The notes under the pieces were generated by a model that was not told where the DNA came from, searched no databases, and saw only the letters and a program-made list of their open reading frames with translations. 61,523 bases of DNA, from NCBI GenBank assembly GCA_964428475.1, contig CAYRYO010000006.1, forward strand, positions 1-61,523, in the 5' to 3' direction. Shown here in pieces: positions 31,185 to 40,209 of this stretch. Every line of letters starts with the position of its first letter. Positions within the stretch are counted from its first letter, which is position 1. The translations under genes and the position numbers were made by a program. The stretch is from JARICQ01 sp964428475. GTDB taxonomy: Bacteria > Bacillota > Clostridia > Tissierellales > Tissierellaceae.

Positions 31185-33242
31185 TCATTTATCATCCATT
31201 CCTCTAAACATGCTTTGTATTCTATATTTAAGTTTTCTATGTTTATTTAATTCCAATATTGGATCTTCTTCTAAAATCATCTTAGCTTCTCTCTGTACTA
31301 TTTTTAATATCTCTATATCTGAAATTAGATTTGCTACCTTAAGCTCTGGTATCCCATGTTGTCTAGTCCCAAAAAACTCTCCTGGTCCCCTTATTTCTAA
31401 ATCTTTCTCTGAAATTTCAAATCCATCATTAGTTCTTTGAAGTATTCTCATTCTCTCCATAGAAATTCTATTTTTACTTTCATTTATTAAAATACAATAA
31501 GATTGATACTCTCCTCTTCCTACTCTTCCTCTTAATTGATGAAGCTGTGCTAATCCAAATCGCTCTGCATTGTATACAACCATAATATTTGAATTTGGTA
31601 CATTTACTCCTACTTCTATCACGGTAGTAGACACAAGTATTTGAATTTTGTTTTCCTTAAACTTTTCCATTATTTTATCTTTTTCAGCAGCTTTCATTTT
31701 ACCATGTAATAATCCAACATTAAATTCTTTAAATATACTTTCCTTGAATTTAATGTACAATTCCTCCGCCGAATTCACTCTCAAGGTTTCACTTTCTTCT
31801 ATTAAAGGACAAACAATATAAGCTTGTCTTCCCTCTATTATCTGCTTTTTTATAAATATATTCATTCTATCTATTAATTCTTTTCCAACTGCATAAGTTT
31901 CAATCACCTTTCTTCCAGGTGGAAGTTCATCTATTATAGAAATATCTAAATCTCCATATATAATAAGAGCTAGAGTCCTCGGTATAGGAGTCGCTGTCAT
32001 TACTAAAGTATCTGGATTTCTACCTTTATTTGTCAACACTTGTCGTTGCTTTACTCCAAATCTATGTTGTTCATCTGTAATAGCAAGCCCAAGATTATTA
32101 AACTCTACCCCATCCTGAATTAATGCATGAGTCCCAACCAATACATCTATATTTCCGTATTTTAATTCATCTAAAATTCTAGTTTTTTCTTTTGCCTTTA
32201 AACTTCCAACTAACAATTCAAATTTCATATTATGTTTGAAGAAAAGCTCATTCAAGGCATCATAGTGCTGTGTAGCAAGTATTTCTGTCGGAGCCATCAT
32301 AACACTTTGGTATCCAGATAGATATGCCTTAAACATAGCTAGAATAGCTACTATAGTCTTTCCCGAGCCAACGTCTCCTTGAACAAGTCTATTCATCTGT
32401 TTATTTGATTCCATATCTCCTTCTATTTCTTTAAATACTTTTGTCTGAGCATATGTAAGATTAAAAGGCAGTTTTTTTATAAATCTATTTATCTCAGGTG
32501 TTTCAATTGACCTTTTGAATACTATTGCATCTTCAGCAAACAATTTACTGTTTTTAATATTAAATAATCCCAACTGTAAGACTAAAAGTTCTTGAAAAGC
32601 TAAAGTTTTTCTAGCTTTTTCTAGCATCACATTATCTTTAGGGAAGTGAATATTTTTTATAGCTTCCTTTATAGGAAGTAAATTAAATTTATCTTTTATT
32701 TTAAAAGGCAAAAATTCTTCTATTAAATAAATGTATTCTCTTATTATATAATCAAGTATTTTTATAATTTCATTGTTTGTGATACCTTCTGTTAAAGAAT
32801 ATATAGGATTAATGCTACCTACCTTATTTGGTTTTTCAGGATTTTCAAATACTGGATTCATTATTTGAATTTCCATTCCACTTCTATTTGATTTTCCATT
32901 TACAAGTAATTTTTGACCAATATGAAAATTCTTTTTTAAATATTCTTGATTGAACCAAACTAACTGTGCACTTCCTGAAGAATCTTTTACTGGAACTTTT
33001 AAAATTGATAATTTAGCCCTAGGCCTGACTACAGTAGGACTACCTATTATTTCTACCTTGTAACTTGACTTTTCTCCTGATATTGCTTGTCTTATCAGTG
33101 TAAATTTAGAAGTATCTTCATAATCTCTAGGAATAAAATAAAATAAATCCCTTATAGTTAATATATTAAGTCTTTTGAATTTAGATGCTCGTTTTGGTCC
33201 TACTCCTTTTATGTATTGTACACTATCTTCCAAGCTAACCAT
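31185..33242 (-). CDS. recG: ATP-dependent DNA helicase RecG
   Basis: 685 residues. Remodels stalled forks and branched DNA. N-terminal wedge/OB domain (VQYIKGVGPKRASKFKRLNI, about 8-27), Walker A RLVQGDVGSGKTIVAILAMF (about 281-300), LAITDEQHRFGVKQR, TATPIPRTLAL, and the C-terminal QLRGRVGRG and RGPGEFFGTRQHG motifs. ATG at 33242 with AGGAGG upstream. A hairpin separates it from fakA. Confidence 0.97.
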   Translation of the reverse strand: MVSLEDSVQYIKGVGPKRASKFKRLNILTIRDLFYFIPRDYEDTSKFTLIRQAISGEKSSYKVEIIGSPTVVRPRAKLSILKVPVKDSSGSAQLVWFNQEYLKKNFHIGQKLLVNGKSNRSGMEIQIMNPVFENPEKPNKVGSINPIYSLTEGITNNEIIKILDYIIREYIYLIEEFLPFKIKDKFNLLPIKEAIKNIHFPKDNVMLEKARKTLAFQELLVLQLGLFNIKNSKLFAEDAIVFKRSIETPEINRFIKKLPFNLTYAQTKVFKEIEGDMESNKQMNRLVQGDVGSGKTIVAILAMFKAYLSGYQSVMMAPTEILATQHYDALNELFFKHNMKFELLVGSLKAKEKTRILDELKYGNIDVLVGTHALIQDGVEFNNLGLAITDEQHRFGVKQRQVLTNKGRNPDTLVMTATPIPRTLALIIYGDLDISIIDELPPGRKVIETYAVGKELIDRMNIFIKKQIIEGRQAYIVCPLIEESETLRVNSAEELYIKFKESIFKEFNVGLLHGKMKAAEKDKIMEKFKENKIQILVSTTVIEVGVNVPNSNIMVVYNAERFGLAQLHQLRGRVGRGEYQSYCILINESKNRISMERMRILQRTNDGFEISEKDLEIRGPGEFFGTRQHGIPELKVANLISDIEILKIVQREAKMILEEDPILELNKHRKLKYRIQSMFRGMDDK

Positions 33243-33258
33243 AAAAACCTCCTACAAT

Positions 33259-33302
33259 CTTTAGAATAAAAACTCTACATAATGTAGAGTTTTATTCTAA
33301 AG
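33259..33302 (-). terminator. Hairpin after fakA, before recG
   Basis: Arms of about 20 bases with one bulged A; the core is CTCTACAT / ATGTAGAG. On the minus strand the inner stem runs into TTTTTATT. The fakA stop codon lies in the arm. It would reduce read-through to recG. Confidence 0.75.
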
Positions 33303-34962
33303 AAAATATATAGTAATATAAAGGCTGACCACCATAAATTAATTCTATATCTATATCCTCATAAGCGCTAAGCAAATTTTCTTTTAATGCTTCAGCTAGT
33401 TCTTGTGATAAATCACTTCCATATAAAATTGTTACAAGTGAAATTTCTTCATTTATCATCTTATCTAGCAAGTCATTTGCAACTTTATTTATTTCTTTTC
33501 CATTAGAAATAATATCTCCATCAGCAATACCTATTATATCATCTTTGCTAATTTTAGTGCTATTGTATTCAGTATCTCTAATAGAATAAGTTACTTGACC
33601 AGTTTTTACATTAGAAATAGCCTCTAGCATATTATCTCTATTCAATTCCCAAGCTTCGTCTTCATCAAACATCAATAAAGCAGAAATTCCTTGAGGAATT
33701 GACTTAGTCGGAACAACTATAACATTTCTAGAACTCAGTTCTTTGGATTGCTCTGCCGCAAGTATTATATTGCTATTGTTTGGTAATATAAATACATATT
33801 CACCATTTGTCTTATCAATGGCATCTAAGATATCTTCTGTACTTGGATTCATAGTTTGACCACCAGAAACTATTATGTCAACATTTAAGTCCTTAAAAAC
33901 ACTGTCGATTCCATCACCAGTAGATATTGATATAAATGAGTATTTTTTATCTATTTCAATATCTTTGTTTTCTTCAGTATCTTTGTTTTTATCCTTATTT
34001 TCATCTTCCATTTGTTCTAATTCTGATTTCAATAATATCTCTTCATGTTGATATCTCATATTGTCTATTTTAATATCTGATAATTCTCCTAAATCTAAAG
34101 CCTTTTGAAGAACTAAACCAGGATCATTTGTATGAACATGAACTTTGATTATTCCTTCTCCACCAACTACCAAGAGAGAATCCGTATCTTTTGAAAGATC
34201 TCTTCTAAACTTCTCTATATTGTTAAAATCCGTATTTACTATGAATTCTGTGCAATATCCAAATTCTATATCCGATTCATCAATATCTCTTTTAATAAAT
34301 TCTACTGAACTTGCTTGTTGATTAGGCATTGTAGAAAAATCTTGTTTGCCTGAAAGGGCATTATAAGCTCCTTTAAGCACAAAAATAAGACCCTTACCTC
34401 CTGCATCTACTACACCAGCTTGTTTTAATACAGGTAACATATCTGGAGTTTTATCAAGAACTTCTTCACCTTTTTGTATTATTTTATTTAAAAATTTTAG
34501 GACATCATCTTCTTCATTGCAAATAGATAATGCATAATCTCCACATTCCCTAGCTACAGTTAGTATGGTACCTTCTGTTGGTTTCATTACTGCCTTGTAT
34601 GCTGTATTTGCAGCTTGTTTAAATGAATTTGCCAGTGTCTTTGTATCCGCTGTATCCTGTCCATTCAATCCATTAGTAAATCCTCTAAATAGCTGTGATA
34701 AAATCACACCTGAATTACCCCTAGCTCCCATAAGAGAACCGTTAGATGCGGCCAATGATATCTTTGAAACACTTGTATTTTCTTGTTTAAGTCCTTCCTT
34801 TATTGCGGAATTTACTGTCAATGACATGTTTGTACCTGTATCTCCATCAGGAACAGGAAAAACATTTAAAGAGTTAACTTCCTCTTTATTATCCTCAAGA
34901 AGCTTCGCTGCGCCTATCAAGGCCTTTTTTAGCATAGCTCCATCTAGAATTTCAATTTTCAA
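33292..34962 (-). CDS. fakA: Fatty acid kinase subunit FakA / YloV-like DAK protein
   Basis: 556 residues. N-terminal DhaL ATP-binding domain (about 1-205) with NVFPVPDGDTGTNMSLTVNS (about 33-52), ARGNSGVILSQLFRG and PTEGTILTVARE. The C-terminal half is the DegV-like/FakA tail ending YGGQPLYYYIFS. FakA with a FakB lipid carrier phosphorylates exogenous fatty acids, which feeds PlsX chemistry. No fakB is in the window. Start is TTG at 34962 with AGGAGG 8 bases upstream. It follows yloU by 18 bases, the usual pair. Confidence 0.92.
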   Translation of the reverse strand: MKIEILDGAMLKKALIGAAKLLEDNKEEVNSLNVFPVPDGDTGTNMSLTVNSAIKEGLKQENTSVSKISLAASNGSLMGARGNSGVILSQLFRGFTNGLNGQDTADTKTLANSFKQAANTAYKAVMKPTEGTILTVARECGDYALSICNEEDDVLKFLNKIIQKGEEVLDKTPDMLPVLKQAGVVDAGGKGLIFVLKGAYNALSGKQDFSTMPNQQASSVEFIKRDIDESDIEFGYCTEFIVNTDFNNIEKFRRDLSKDTDSLLVVGGEGIIKVHVHTNDPGLVLQKALDLGELSDIKIDNMRYQHEEILLKSELEQMEDENKDKNKDTEENKDIEIDKKYSFISISTGDGIDSVFKDLNVDIIVSGGQTMNPSTEDILDAIDKTNGEYVFILPNNSNIILAAEQSKELSSRNVIVVPTKSIPQGISALLMFDEDEAWELNRDNMLEAISNVKTGQVTYSIRDTEYNSTKISKDDIIGIADGDIISNGKEINKVANDLLDKMINEEISLVTILYGSDLSQELAEALKENLLSAYEDIDIELIYGGQPLYYYIFSLE

Positions 34963-34980
34963 TTATAGTACCTCCTTAAA

Positions 34981-35337
34981 CTACTTTTCAACTCTTATTC
35001 CCTGTACATGTACATTTATTTTATCTACTGTCATTCCAGTTAAATTTTCCACATTAAACTTAACTCTATCTATGATATTTTTTGCGACAACAGAAATTTT
35101 AATTCCATATTCCAATATTACATGTAAGTCAATTATTAATTTATCATCTTTAGAATAAACCTTGATTCCCCTTGTCAAATGATCTGATTTTAGAAGTTCA
35201 AACAAACCATCTGTAGCATTTTTAGAAGCCATTCCTACTATTCCATAGCTTTCCATTGCAGATATCCCTGCAAGTTTTGCTATAACATTATCATCTATGC
35301 TTATCAAACCATATTTAGTAGTTTCTTTGGCTGGCAT
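34981..35337 (-). CDS. yloU: Asp23/Gls24 family envelope stress protein YloU
   Basis: 118 residues. GLISIDDNVIAKLAGISAME, GIVGMASK and VHVILEYGIKISVVAKNIID, LTGMTVDKINVHVQGIRV are the Asp23/Gls24 blocks. The role is unclear; related proteins localise at the membrane and respond to envelope stress. GGAGGCGATTATAT precedes the ATG. First gene of the yloU-fakA transcript, with a clear promoter, divergent from rpmB as in Bacillus. Confidence 0.93.
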   Translation of the reverse strand: MPAKETTKYGLISIDDNVIAKLAGISAMESYGIVGMASKNATDGLFELLKSDHLTRGIKVYSKDDKLIIDLHVILEYGIKISVVAKNIIDRVKFNVENLTGMTVDKINVHVQGIRVEK

Positions 35338-35376
35338 ATATAATCGCCTCCTTATTTTAAATATACCGTATAATAT

Positions 35377-35405
35377 ATTTTACCCTAAATAATACAATAG
35401 TTCAA
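35377..35405 (-). promoter_or_regulatory. yloU-fakA promoter
   Basis: Minus-strand -35 TTGAAC (35405-35400), a 17-base spacer and -10 TAAAAT (35382-35377), about 35 bases before yloU. Confidence 0.65.
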
Positions 35406-35445
35406 CTAGATTATATTATTTAATTAACTTTATAATACTTTGTTG

Positions 35446-35480
35446 TTGCTTTTTACTTTAATCTTATGTTAAAATATAAG
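35446..35480 (+). promoter_or_regulatory. rpmB promoter region
   Basis: Two overlapping choices: TTGCTT (35446-35451), 18 bases, TAAAAT (35470-35475), or TTTACT (35452-35457), 17 bases, TATAAG (35475-35480). Either places a start about 60 bases before rpmB. I cannot decide between them. Confidence 0.5.
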
Positions 35481-35548
35481 ATGTTATTATTAGAAATCAA
35501 AATATACTTTAATGGTATTATATGAATAACCTAAGGAGGTGTTTTTTC

Positions 35549-35740
35549 ATGTCTAAAGTTTGTGAAATATGTGGAAAAGGAAAAGTATTTGGAAACAAGG
35601 TTACTTTTTCAAATAAAAAGGTTTCAAGAAGTTGGTCCCCTAATATTAGATCAGTAAGAGCTGTTGTAAAAGGTTCAACTAAAAGAATAAATGTATGTAC
35701 TAGATGCTTAAGATCTGGTTATGTTGAAAGAGCTTTGTAA
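35549..35740 (+). CDS. rpmB: 50S ribosomal protein L28
   Basis: 63 residues starting MSKVCEICGKGKVFGNKVTF. Four cysteines (CEIC near the start, CTRC at about 51-54) make it the zinc-binding form. SNKKVSRSWSPNIRSVRAVV is typical of L28. The ATG at 35549 has AAGGAGGTG 8 bases upstream; a frame 9 codons longer begins before this site. Single-gene transcript on the plus strand with its own terminator, divergent from yloU. Confidence 0.97.
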   Translation: MSKVCEICGKGKVFGNKVTFSNKKVSRSWSPNIRSVRAVVKGSTKRINVCTRCLRSGYVERAL

Positions 35741-35758
35741 TATAAAATTCATAGAACC

Positions 35759-35802
35759 AAAATAAGACTTGCCACTATATAATAAATGGCGAGTCTTATT
35801 TT
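35759..35802. terminator. Shared terminator between rpmB and the small membrane gene
   Basis: Arms AAAATAAGACTTGCCA and TGGCGAGTCTTATTTT (one G-T mismatch) around a 12-base loop. On the plus strand it is followed by a T-rich tract; the stop codon of the minus-strand 56-residue gene lies in the right arm, so it probably ends both transcripts. Confidence 0.8.
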
Positions 35803-35966
35803 ATTTTTAATATTAATCCACCCATTATAAGAAATGATACTCCTAAAATAAAAACAATGAGTTCTCGTGGAATAAATTTTACTATAATAAAAAATCCCAT
35901 CATTCCCAATATAATCCCTATTATTTTTTTAGACTTCCTAATATGTCTCATATAAAATCTTTTCAT
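35796..35966 (-). CDS. Small membrane protein in the spoVM position (unknown function)
   Basis: 56 residues, starting MKRFYMRHIRKSKKIIGIIL. A basic N-terminus (6 Lys/Arg/His in the first 14) precedes two hydrophobic stretches (about 15-31 and 36-53) separated by PRE, so it is a likely two-pass membrane hairpin. GAGGGG lies 8 bases before the ATG. It sits between thiN and rpmB, where Bacillus has spoVM, but is twice as long as SpoVM and I see no homology beyond a short basic MK.FY start. Real gene is likely given the ribosome site, composition and shared terminator; function unknown. Confidence 0.65.
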   Translation of the reverse strand: MKRFYMRHIRKSKKIIGIILGMMGFFIIVKFIPRELIVFILGVSFLIMGGLILKIK

Positions 35967-36026
35967 ATCCCACACCCCTCATTTCCTTTAATACATACTA
36001 TTCCATTTAGGGTGGGTTAGTTACAA

Positions 36027-36055
36027 AAAACTTGAAAGATAAACTTTCAAGTTTT
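36027..36055 (-). terminator. Terminator after thiN
   Basis: Perfect 12-base arms (AAAACTTGAAAG and complement) with a 5-base loop; on the minus strand it ends in six T. The thiN stop codon lies at the edge of the stem. It separates thiN from the small membrane gene. Confidence 0.85.
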
Positions 36056-36698
36056 AATCCATCGATTGAATAATTAATGCCTTTCCACTGTGAATTTTAA
36101 TATTTGCTTTTTTTTCTATTATTTCATTGCTAATACCCTGTGTAGATCCAAATTGTATAAAAACATCATTTAAATTGTAGAAAAATCCCGATATAGAAAG
36201 TTCTATGCCTGTTTGAGATATGGGAATAATGGAAACATATGAATTCGCAGTGTTTTCCAACTCCAGAAAATCATCTATCAAGTAAATTTCATTTTTATCA
36301 TCTACAATTTTCCCTTGTATATCTTTTTCCAACAGGGAATTTAATAAAAATACATTTGCAAGAGTATGATCAAGTCTATTTCCAGTTGCCCCAAGGAAAT
36401 ATATTGAAGTGCATCCTCTCTCTATTAAGAACTTGACTGCAAGTTCTGTATCTGTTTCATCCTTAACTGTTGGAAATTTCATTGTCTCAATGTTTTTTAA
36501 TTTAATATATTCTATATCCTCACTACTAACAGAATCTAAATCTCCGAGTATTATATCTGGTATTCTATCTAGTTTTCTTATATGTCTAATCCCACCATCT
36601 GCGCAAATTACATAATCAGAATTATCAAGCATATCATTTAATTTATTATAATCATTTATATTTCCATTTGAAATTATTAACCCTTGTATCTTAATCAC
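36054..36698 (-). CDS. thiN: Thiamine diphosphokinase
   Basis: 214 residues. Transfers pyrophosphate from ATP to thiamine. CADGGIRHIRKLDRIPDIIL, GDLDSVSSED, TVKDETDTELAVKFLIERG and LGATGNRLDHTLANVFLL are the family's catalytic and substrate blocks. Start is GTG at 36698; the ribosome site is weak (AAAGG close by) and no ATG is available. It follows rpe by 17 bases in the prkC-rsgA-rpe-thiN series. No thiamine riboswitch was seen upstream. Confidence 0.94.
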   Translation of the reverse strand: MIKIQGLIISNGNINDYNKLNDMLDNSDYVICADGGIRHIRKLDRIPDIILGDLDSVSSEDIEYIKLKNIETMKFPTVKDETDTELAVKFLIERGCTSIYFLGATGNRLDHTLANVFLLNSLLEKDIQGKIVDDKNEIYLIDDFLELENTANSYVSIIPISQTGIELSISGFFYNLNDVFIQFGSTQGISNEIIEKKANIKIHSGKALIIQSMD

Positions 36699-36715
36699 TA
36701 CCTTTAAATTTAAAT

Positions 36716-37363
36716 TTACAACATCTTAAATTCTTTTATTCTCTTTTCAATATCCACTGATTCAAATATTCCTGAACCCACAACTAATAAATCTGCTCCT
36801 AATTCAATTATTTCTTTTGCATTGTCGAGCTTTACGCCACCATCAACTTCCAGTATGATATCCAGGTTTCTTGTGTCTATCATACTCCTTGCATCAGCTA
36901 TCTTTTTTTTCATAGCTGGAATAAATGATTGTCCTCCAAATCCTGGATTTACAGTCATAATCAATATTAAATCAATATCATCCAATATATATTCTATAGT
37001 AGATAATGGTGTAGCTGGATTTAAAGTCACTCCTGCCTTTACACCCAGCGACTTTATCATCTGAATAGTCCTATGAAGATGTATAGTTGATTCTTGATGA
37101 ACTGTAATAATGTCTGCTCCTGCATTTACAAATTCTTCTATATATCTTTCAGGTCTATCTATCATTAAGTGGACATCAAATGGTAAATTAGTTACTTTTC
37201 TTATTTTCTTTATAACAGGAGGCCCAAAAGAGATGTTGGGTACGTATATTCCATCCATTACATCTAAATGTAAATAATCTGCAGTTCCACTTTCTAATTG
37301 TTTTATATCTTTATTTAAATCAGCAAAATCTGCTGATAATAAAGAAGGTGCTATCTTTATCAT
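36716..37363 (-). CDS. rpe: Ribulose-phosphate 3-epimerase
   Basis: 215 residues. Interconverts ribulose and xylulose 5-phosphates. KIAPSLLSADFADLNKDIKQ, LHLDVMDGIYVPNISFGPPV, MTVNPGFGGQSFI and LEVDGGVKLDN are the conserved metal- and phosphate-binding blocks of the TIM barrel. ATG at 37363 with AGGAGG 8 bases upstream; a TTG two codons earlier is closer to that site. Two bases downstream of rsgA. Confidence 0.96.
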   Translation of the reverse strand: MIKIAPSLLSADFADLNKDIKQLESGTADYLHLDVMDGIYVPNISFGPPVIKKIRKVTNLPFDVHLMIDRPERYIEEFVNAGADIITVHQESTIHLHRTIQMIKSLGVKAGVTLNPATPLSTIEYILDDIDLILIMTVNPGFGGQSFIPAMKKKIADARSMIDTRNLDIILEVDGGVKLDNAKEIIELGADLLVVGSGIFESVDIEKRIKEFKML

Positions 37364-37365
37364 AT

Positions 37366-38238
37366 TCAATACCTCCTGCTTTTTTTTATTTCTTCTAAGA
37401 ACATTAAATAATTTTCATATCTCTCATATGCAATTTCATGTGCTTCTACTTGTTTTTTAACTTCACATCCAGGTTCATTTAAATGCAAGCAATTCATAAA
37501 TTTACATCCACTAGAATGTTTTTTAATCTCCAGAAAGTAATTACCTAGTTCCACCTCATACTCTATAAAGTCTATATCTAAAGAACTAAAACCAGGAGAA
37601 TCAAGTACATAGGAATTGTCTTTTAAATGTAATAATTCTGTGTGCCTTGTAGTATGTTTTCCCCTCTTGTTTTTTTCACTTATTTCACCTGTCTTTAATT
37701 TATAGTTTGGATTCATAAGATTTAACAAGGACGATTTTCCAACACCTGAAGGACCTGCAAATACAGAAATATTATTATTTAATGATTCTTTTAACTCATC
37801 TATACCTTTTCCTGTCTCAATGCTAGTCAGTATTACTTTATAACCAATTTTACTGTATATATCTTTTACCTTAAGTGAATTTTCCAAATCCAAATCTGTT
37901 TTATTGATACAAATAGTTACATTTAATCCTTCTGCTTCAGCCATTATAAGAAATCTATCTAATAGCCATGAATTTACCTTTGGTTTTTGTATGCTCATAA
38001 CTATTATTGCCTGAGTAATATTTGCAACTGGTGGTCTTTTAAGAGAAGTCTCCCTTATATATATCTCTTCAATATATCCATTATTGTCTTCCTTACTTAT
38101 TCTAATTCTCACCTTATCTCCAATAAGTGGAGTAATGCCTTCTTCTCTAAAGTTACCTCTAGCTCTGCATTGAATGACTTCTTCAGTGGTTTCTACATAA
38201 TAGAAACCACCTATCCCTTTAAGAATTATTCCGTCAAT
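37366..38238 (-). CDS. rsgA: Ribosome small-subunit GTPase RsgA, probable ATT (AUU) start
   Basis: About 290 residues if started at ATT 38238-38236. RsgA releases factors at the last step of 30S assembly. The open frame before the first standard start (GTG at 38112) encodes the missing OB fold: ILKGIGGFYYVETTEE, then QCRARGNFREEGITPLIGDK. Next come the permuted GTPase motifs: G4 INKTDL, G1 FAGPSGVGKSSLLNLM, G3 DSPGFSSLD, and a zinc domain (CKFMNCLHLNEPGCEVK). ATT at 38238 lies 8 bases after GGAGG (38251-38247); another ATT is 5 bases after it. No ATG, GTG or TTG exists in frame between that site and 38112. The internal GTG would remove most of the OB fold. Confidence 0.85.
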   Translation of the reverse strand: MDGIILKGIGGFYYVETTEEVIQCRARGNFREEGITPLIGDKVRIRISKEDNNGYIEEIYIRETSLKRPPVANITQAIIVMSIQKPKVNSWLLDRFLIMAEAEGLNVTICINKTDLDLENSLKVKDIYSKIGYKVILTSIETGKGIDELKESLNNNISVFAGPSGVGKSSLLNLMNPNYKLKTGEISEKNKRGKHTTRHTELLHLKDNSYVLDSPGFSSLDIDFIEYEVELGNYFLEIKKHSSGCKFMNCLHLNEPGCEVKKQVEAHEIAYERYENYLMFLEEIKKSRRY

Positions 38239-38253
38239 AATAAACTCCTCCTA

Positions 38254-40209
38254 TTATTCTTTTGTTCTAGTGAATTGATAAATATCGTTGTAATATATAT
38301 CAAATTGAGCACCTGATTTTCCTTCTAACGTTATCGGCACTTCTCCATCATCCTTCAGATGAACCTTGTTATAAACTACCTTGGTAGTACCATCTTGTCT
38401 TCTATCAATTTTAATGATTGTTTGATCTTGATCTTGAAGTGGTGTAAGAGTAAATGTCATTGAACTTTCACCTACATCCTCAGATGGGTTTTCTTTATCT
38501 TCTGGTGGCACATCATCCTCTTCAGGTTTATTTTCTTGGGGTCCACTACTTATATATAAATCTACAGCTGTACCAGTCTCTAATTCTGTACCTACTTCAT
38601 AGCTTTGCCAAGTTATAATATCCTTTTCAACCTCTTCATTAGGTTCATACTTAGTATCTCCTACTTCAAGATTTAACTTTGTTAATTCCTTAGTAGCTTC
38701 TGTTATACTTAATCCTACTAATTTTATCATATCTACATAAGTAACCTTTTTCCCTTTACTTATAATTAAATTAACTCGAGTATTAGGGGCTACTTCAGAT
38801 GACGCTTGTGGATCTTGACGAATTACAACATCTACGGGAATGTCATCACTGTTCTCATAATCTACTGAACCCACTCTCAATCCCTCGGCTTTAATCAGAT
38901 CATCTGCATCTTCAAAACTCCTATTAGTAACTCTAGGAACAGAAACTAAATCTTGGCCTGAGCACACTGTTACACTTATAGGATAACCTTTTTTTACTTT
39001 TGAATTGGGAGCTTGTTCTTGAGAAATTATTTGTCCTTCTTCATAATCAGCATCTTTTATTCTGCTAACCACTCTAAAATCCAGTCCCAAAGCTTTAACT
39101 TTAGCTTCTGCTTCTGCCTCTTGCATCTTTTCTAAATTTGGAACTACTATCTCTTCATTTGAGAGAAAACTCTTAAATTGAAAATATCCCATATATATAC
39201 CGGCAACTAATAAAAATGCTAGTATTATTCCTAAAAAAACTTCTTTGCCACCACTTTTTTTATTCTTATTTTTTTTATTATTTATTTTTGACTTCACTTT
39301 ATCATCCTCAAATCCAACTGCTGGTATTATTTTTGTATGGCTATCAAAACTATCGCCAGTATCTATATCTTCTATTTTTCGATTAACCTTTACAAGTTTT
39401 AAATCTTCAATTAATTCTTTGATGTTTTTATATCTATCTGCTTGCCTTTTTTGTACAGCTTTTAATATGATTTTTTCAAAGCCCAAAGGTATTTCCCTAT
39501 TTATCTCTCTAGGCGGTACAATATCTTCTTGTACATGTTTTAAAGCTACTGTAATAGGGCTTTCACCTTGATATGGCAATTTGCCGGTTACCATTTCATA
39601 CATTACTATTCCAAGCGAATATATATCTGATTTATCATCTGTATACCCGCCCCTAGCTTGCTCTGGTGAAAAATAATGAACTGATCCAAGCACGTCTGAT
39701 TTTGTAGTCATAGTAGAGCTGGTAGCCGCTCTTGCAATTCCAAAGTCTGTGACCTTTACTCTATTGTCCTTGGTTATCATTATATTGTGGGGTTTTATGT
39801 CCCTATGAACAATACCATTTTCATGTGCAGTGCTAAGAGCGCTCGCTATTTGATTGGAATAGTTTATTGTCTCATCTACTGATAATCTTCCTTTCTCAAC
39901 TATTAACTGCTTTAAGGTTTTTCCATCTATATATTCCATTACTATATAGTGAATTTTTTTATCTTCTTCTTGTTCTATCCCTACATCATATATATTGACT
40001 ATATTTGGATGCGAAAGGCTTGCAGCAGCTTGAGATTCCCTTCTAAACTTCCTGACAAACTCATCATCATCTACAAATTCATCTTTTAATATTTTTATTG
40101 CAACAAATCTATCTAAAAGATTGCACTTGGCTTTGTATACTAATGCCATTCCTCCGCCACCAATTTTTTCTATTATTTCATATCTTTGTCCTAACATTTT
40201 CCCTATCAT
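38254..40209 (-). CDS. prkC: Serine/threonine protein kinase PrkC with PASTA repeats
   Basis: 651 residues. Cytoplasmic kinase domain (about 8-275) with GGGGMALVYKAK, VAIKILK, the catalytic IVHRDIKPHNIM, DFGIARA and GSVHYFSPEQARGG. A basic linker (KINNKKNKNKKSGGK) leads to a transmembrane helix at about 325-345. Outside are three PASTA repeats (starting VVPNLEKMQEAEAEAKVKAL, VPRVTNRSFEDADDLIKAEG, and YVDMIKLVGLSITEATKELT), then an acidic linker and a C-terminal extracellular domain. PASTA domains bind peptidoglycan fragments; PrkC triggers spore germination in Bacillus. Overlaps prpC by ATGA. Confidence 0.96.
   Translation of the reverse strand: MIGKMLGQRYEIIEKIGGGGMALVYKAKCNLLDRFVAIKILKDEFVDDDEFVRKFRRESQAAASLSHPNIVNIYDVGIEQEEDKKIHYIVMEYIDGKTLKQLIVEKGRLSVDETINYSNQIASALSTAHENGIVHRDIKPHNIMITKDNRVKVTDFGIARAATSSTMTTKSDVLGSVHYFSPEQARGGYTDDKSDIYSLGIVMYEMVTGKLPYQGESPITVALKHVQEDIVPPREINREIPLGFEKIILKAVQKRQADRYKNIKELIEDLKLVKVNRKIEDIDTGDSFDSHTKIIPAVGFEDDKVKSKINNKKNKNKKSGGKEVFLGIILAFLLVAGIYMGYFQFKSFLSNEEIVVPNLEKMQEAEAEAKVKALGLDFRVVSRIKDADYEEGQIISQEQAPNSKVKKGYPISVTVCSGQDLVSVPRVTNRSFEDADDLIKAEGLRVGSVDYENSDDIPVDVVIRQDPQASSEVAPNTRVNLIISKGKKVTYVDMIKLVGLSITEATKELTKLNLEVGDTKYEPNEEVEKDIITWQSYEVGTELETGTAVDLYISSGPQENKPEEDDVPPEDKENPSEDVGESSMTFTLTPLQDQDQTIIKIDRRQDGTTKVVYNKVHLKDDGEVPITLEGKSGAQFDIYYNDIYQFTRTKE

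Noticed and set aside
36699..36715. Thiamine (TPP) riboswitch before thiN
   Set aside because: The gap to rpe is 17 bases, far too short, and no CUGAGA-type motif is present.
37366..38112. rsgA starting at GTG 38112
   Set aside because: It has a GGAG-like site, but it would remove most of the OB fold, whose codons continue upstream in frame with good similarity, and leave a 140-base gap behind a perfect GGAGG.
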